Origin: Chryseobacterium mucoviscidosis
Lineage (GTDB): Bacteria; Bacteroidota; Bacteroidia; Flavobacteriales; Weeksellaceae
DNA: 64,000 nt
Direction: 5' to 3'
Assembly: GCF_002177115.1 (NCBI RefSeq)
Contig: NZ_MVAG01000114.1
Span: forward strand, 186,001-250,000
The notes beneath the pieces are model-generated. The model saw only the letters and a program-made list of their open reading frames with translations. It ran no database searches and was not told the DNA's origin. The translations under genes were made by a program, and so were the position numbers. Below, piece after piece: positions 63,971 to 64,000 of the stretch. Position 1 is the stretch's first letter. Every line of letters begins with the position of its first letter.

Positions 63971-64000
63971 TTTTAGTAAAAATACTTTTTACCTTATCGA

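Noticed and set aside
1..64000. tRNA, rRNA, tmRNA or insertion sequence genes
   Set aside because: No cloverleaf, conserved rRNA stretch, transposase frame or IS-type terminal repeats were recognised on reading.

Overview
The window comes from a member of the Bacteroidota, most probably a Chryseobacterium-like flavobacterium. The indicators are promoter -7 elements of the TAnnTTTG type, few Shine-Dalgarno sequences, a fused LpxC/FabZ, a type IX secretion (T9SS) sorting domain, a PorX-type regulator, RteC/Exc/DUF3945/DUF1896 genes of a CTnDOT-like element, and AT-rich intergenic DNA. Product names rest on protein sequence recognition by eye; no database search was run.

Region 1 (1 to about 17.04 kb) is the right-hand part of a CTnDOT-like integrative conjugative element with visibly higher GC than the rest. 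It holds the tail of a barrel-like protein, a structured intergenic segment, one rteC, a very large N6-methyltransferase/helicase fusion with its DUF1896 partner, an arsenic operon carried as cargo (arsR, DUF6428, metallophosphoesterase, gcvH-like lipoyl carrier, ACR3 pump), an ORF6N/phospholipase D-like protein, and an excision operon with the CTnDOT layout (two small HTH proteins, DUF3945, topoisomerase III/Exc). A second rteC follows, separated from the excision operon by a perfect 36-bp palindrome. A strong terminator and a possible att core lie at about 17.0 kb. Integrase and most transfer genes are not in view.

Region 2 (17.3 to 43.9 kb) is core chromosome. It carries dinB-like and WYL regulator genes, an MsbA-type exporter, lptB with an unusual C-terminal extension, hemB, a stand-alone T9SS sorting domain, a NatA/NatB-type exporter, and a lipid A block that also includes efp, sucD and a barrel protein (lpxD, lpxC/fabZ, lpxA, small secreted protein, efp, second lpxD-like gene, sucD, OMP). 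These are followed by an HD phosphohydrolase, an S41 peptidase, porX, xth, rlpA, two secreted proteins and rimO. Lipid A synthesis, LPS export (lptB, msbA-like) and T9SS regulation (porX) are therefore close together.

Region 3 (43.97 to 64.0 kb) is one long minus-strand surface polysaccharide cluster of very low GC. It reads from a UDP-sugar dehydrogenase through a Wzx flippase, Glf, several glycosyltransferases, an acetyltransferase and two polymerase-like membrane proteins, to a UDP-L-FucNAc cassette (capE, a cupin, capF, capG/wecB) with a WbuB-like transferase, an epimerase, a WecA/WbpL-like initiating transferase and rfbC, ending at a terminator near 43.95 kb. Gene overlaps (TAATG, ATGA) indicate translational coupling.

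The observations I rate highest are the lipoyl H-protein plus phosphoesterase in an ars operon without arsC, the shared TGCCAA/TTGGCA half-sites around the excision operon, two tandem-repeat tracts flanking a regulator promoter, and the LptB C-terminal extension.
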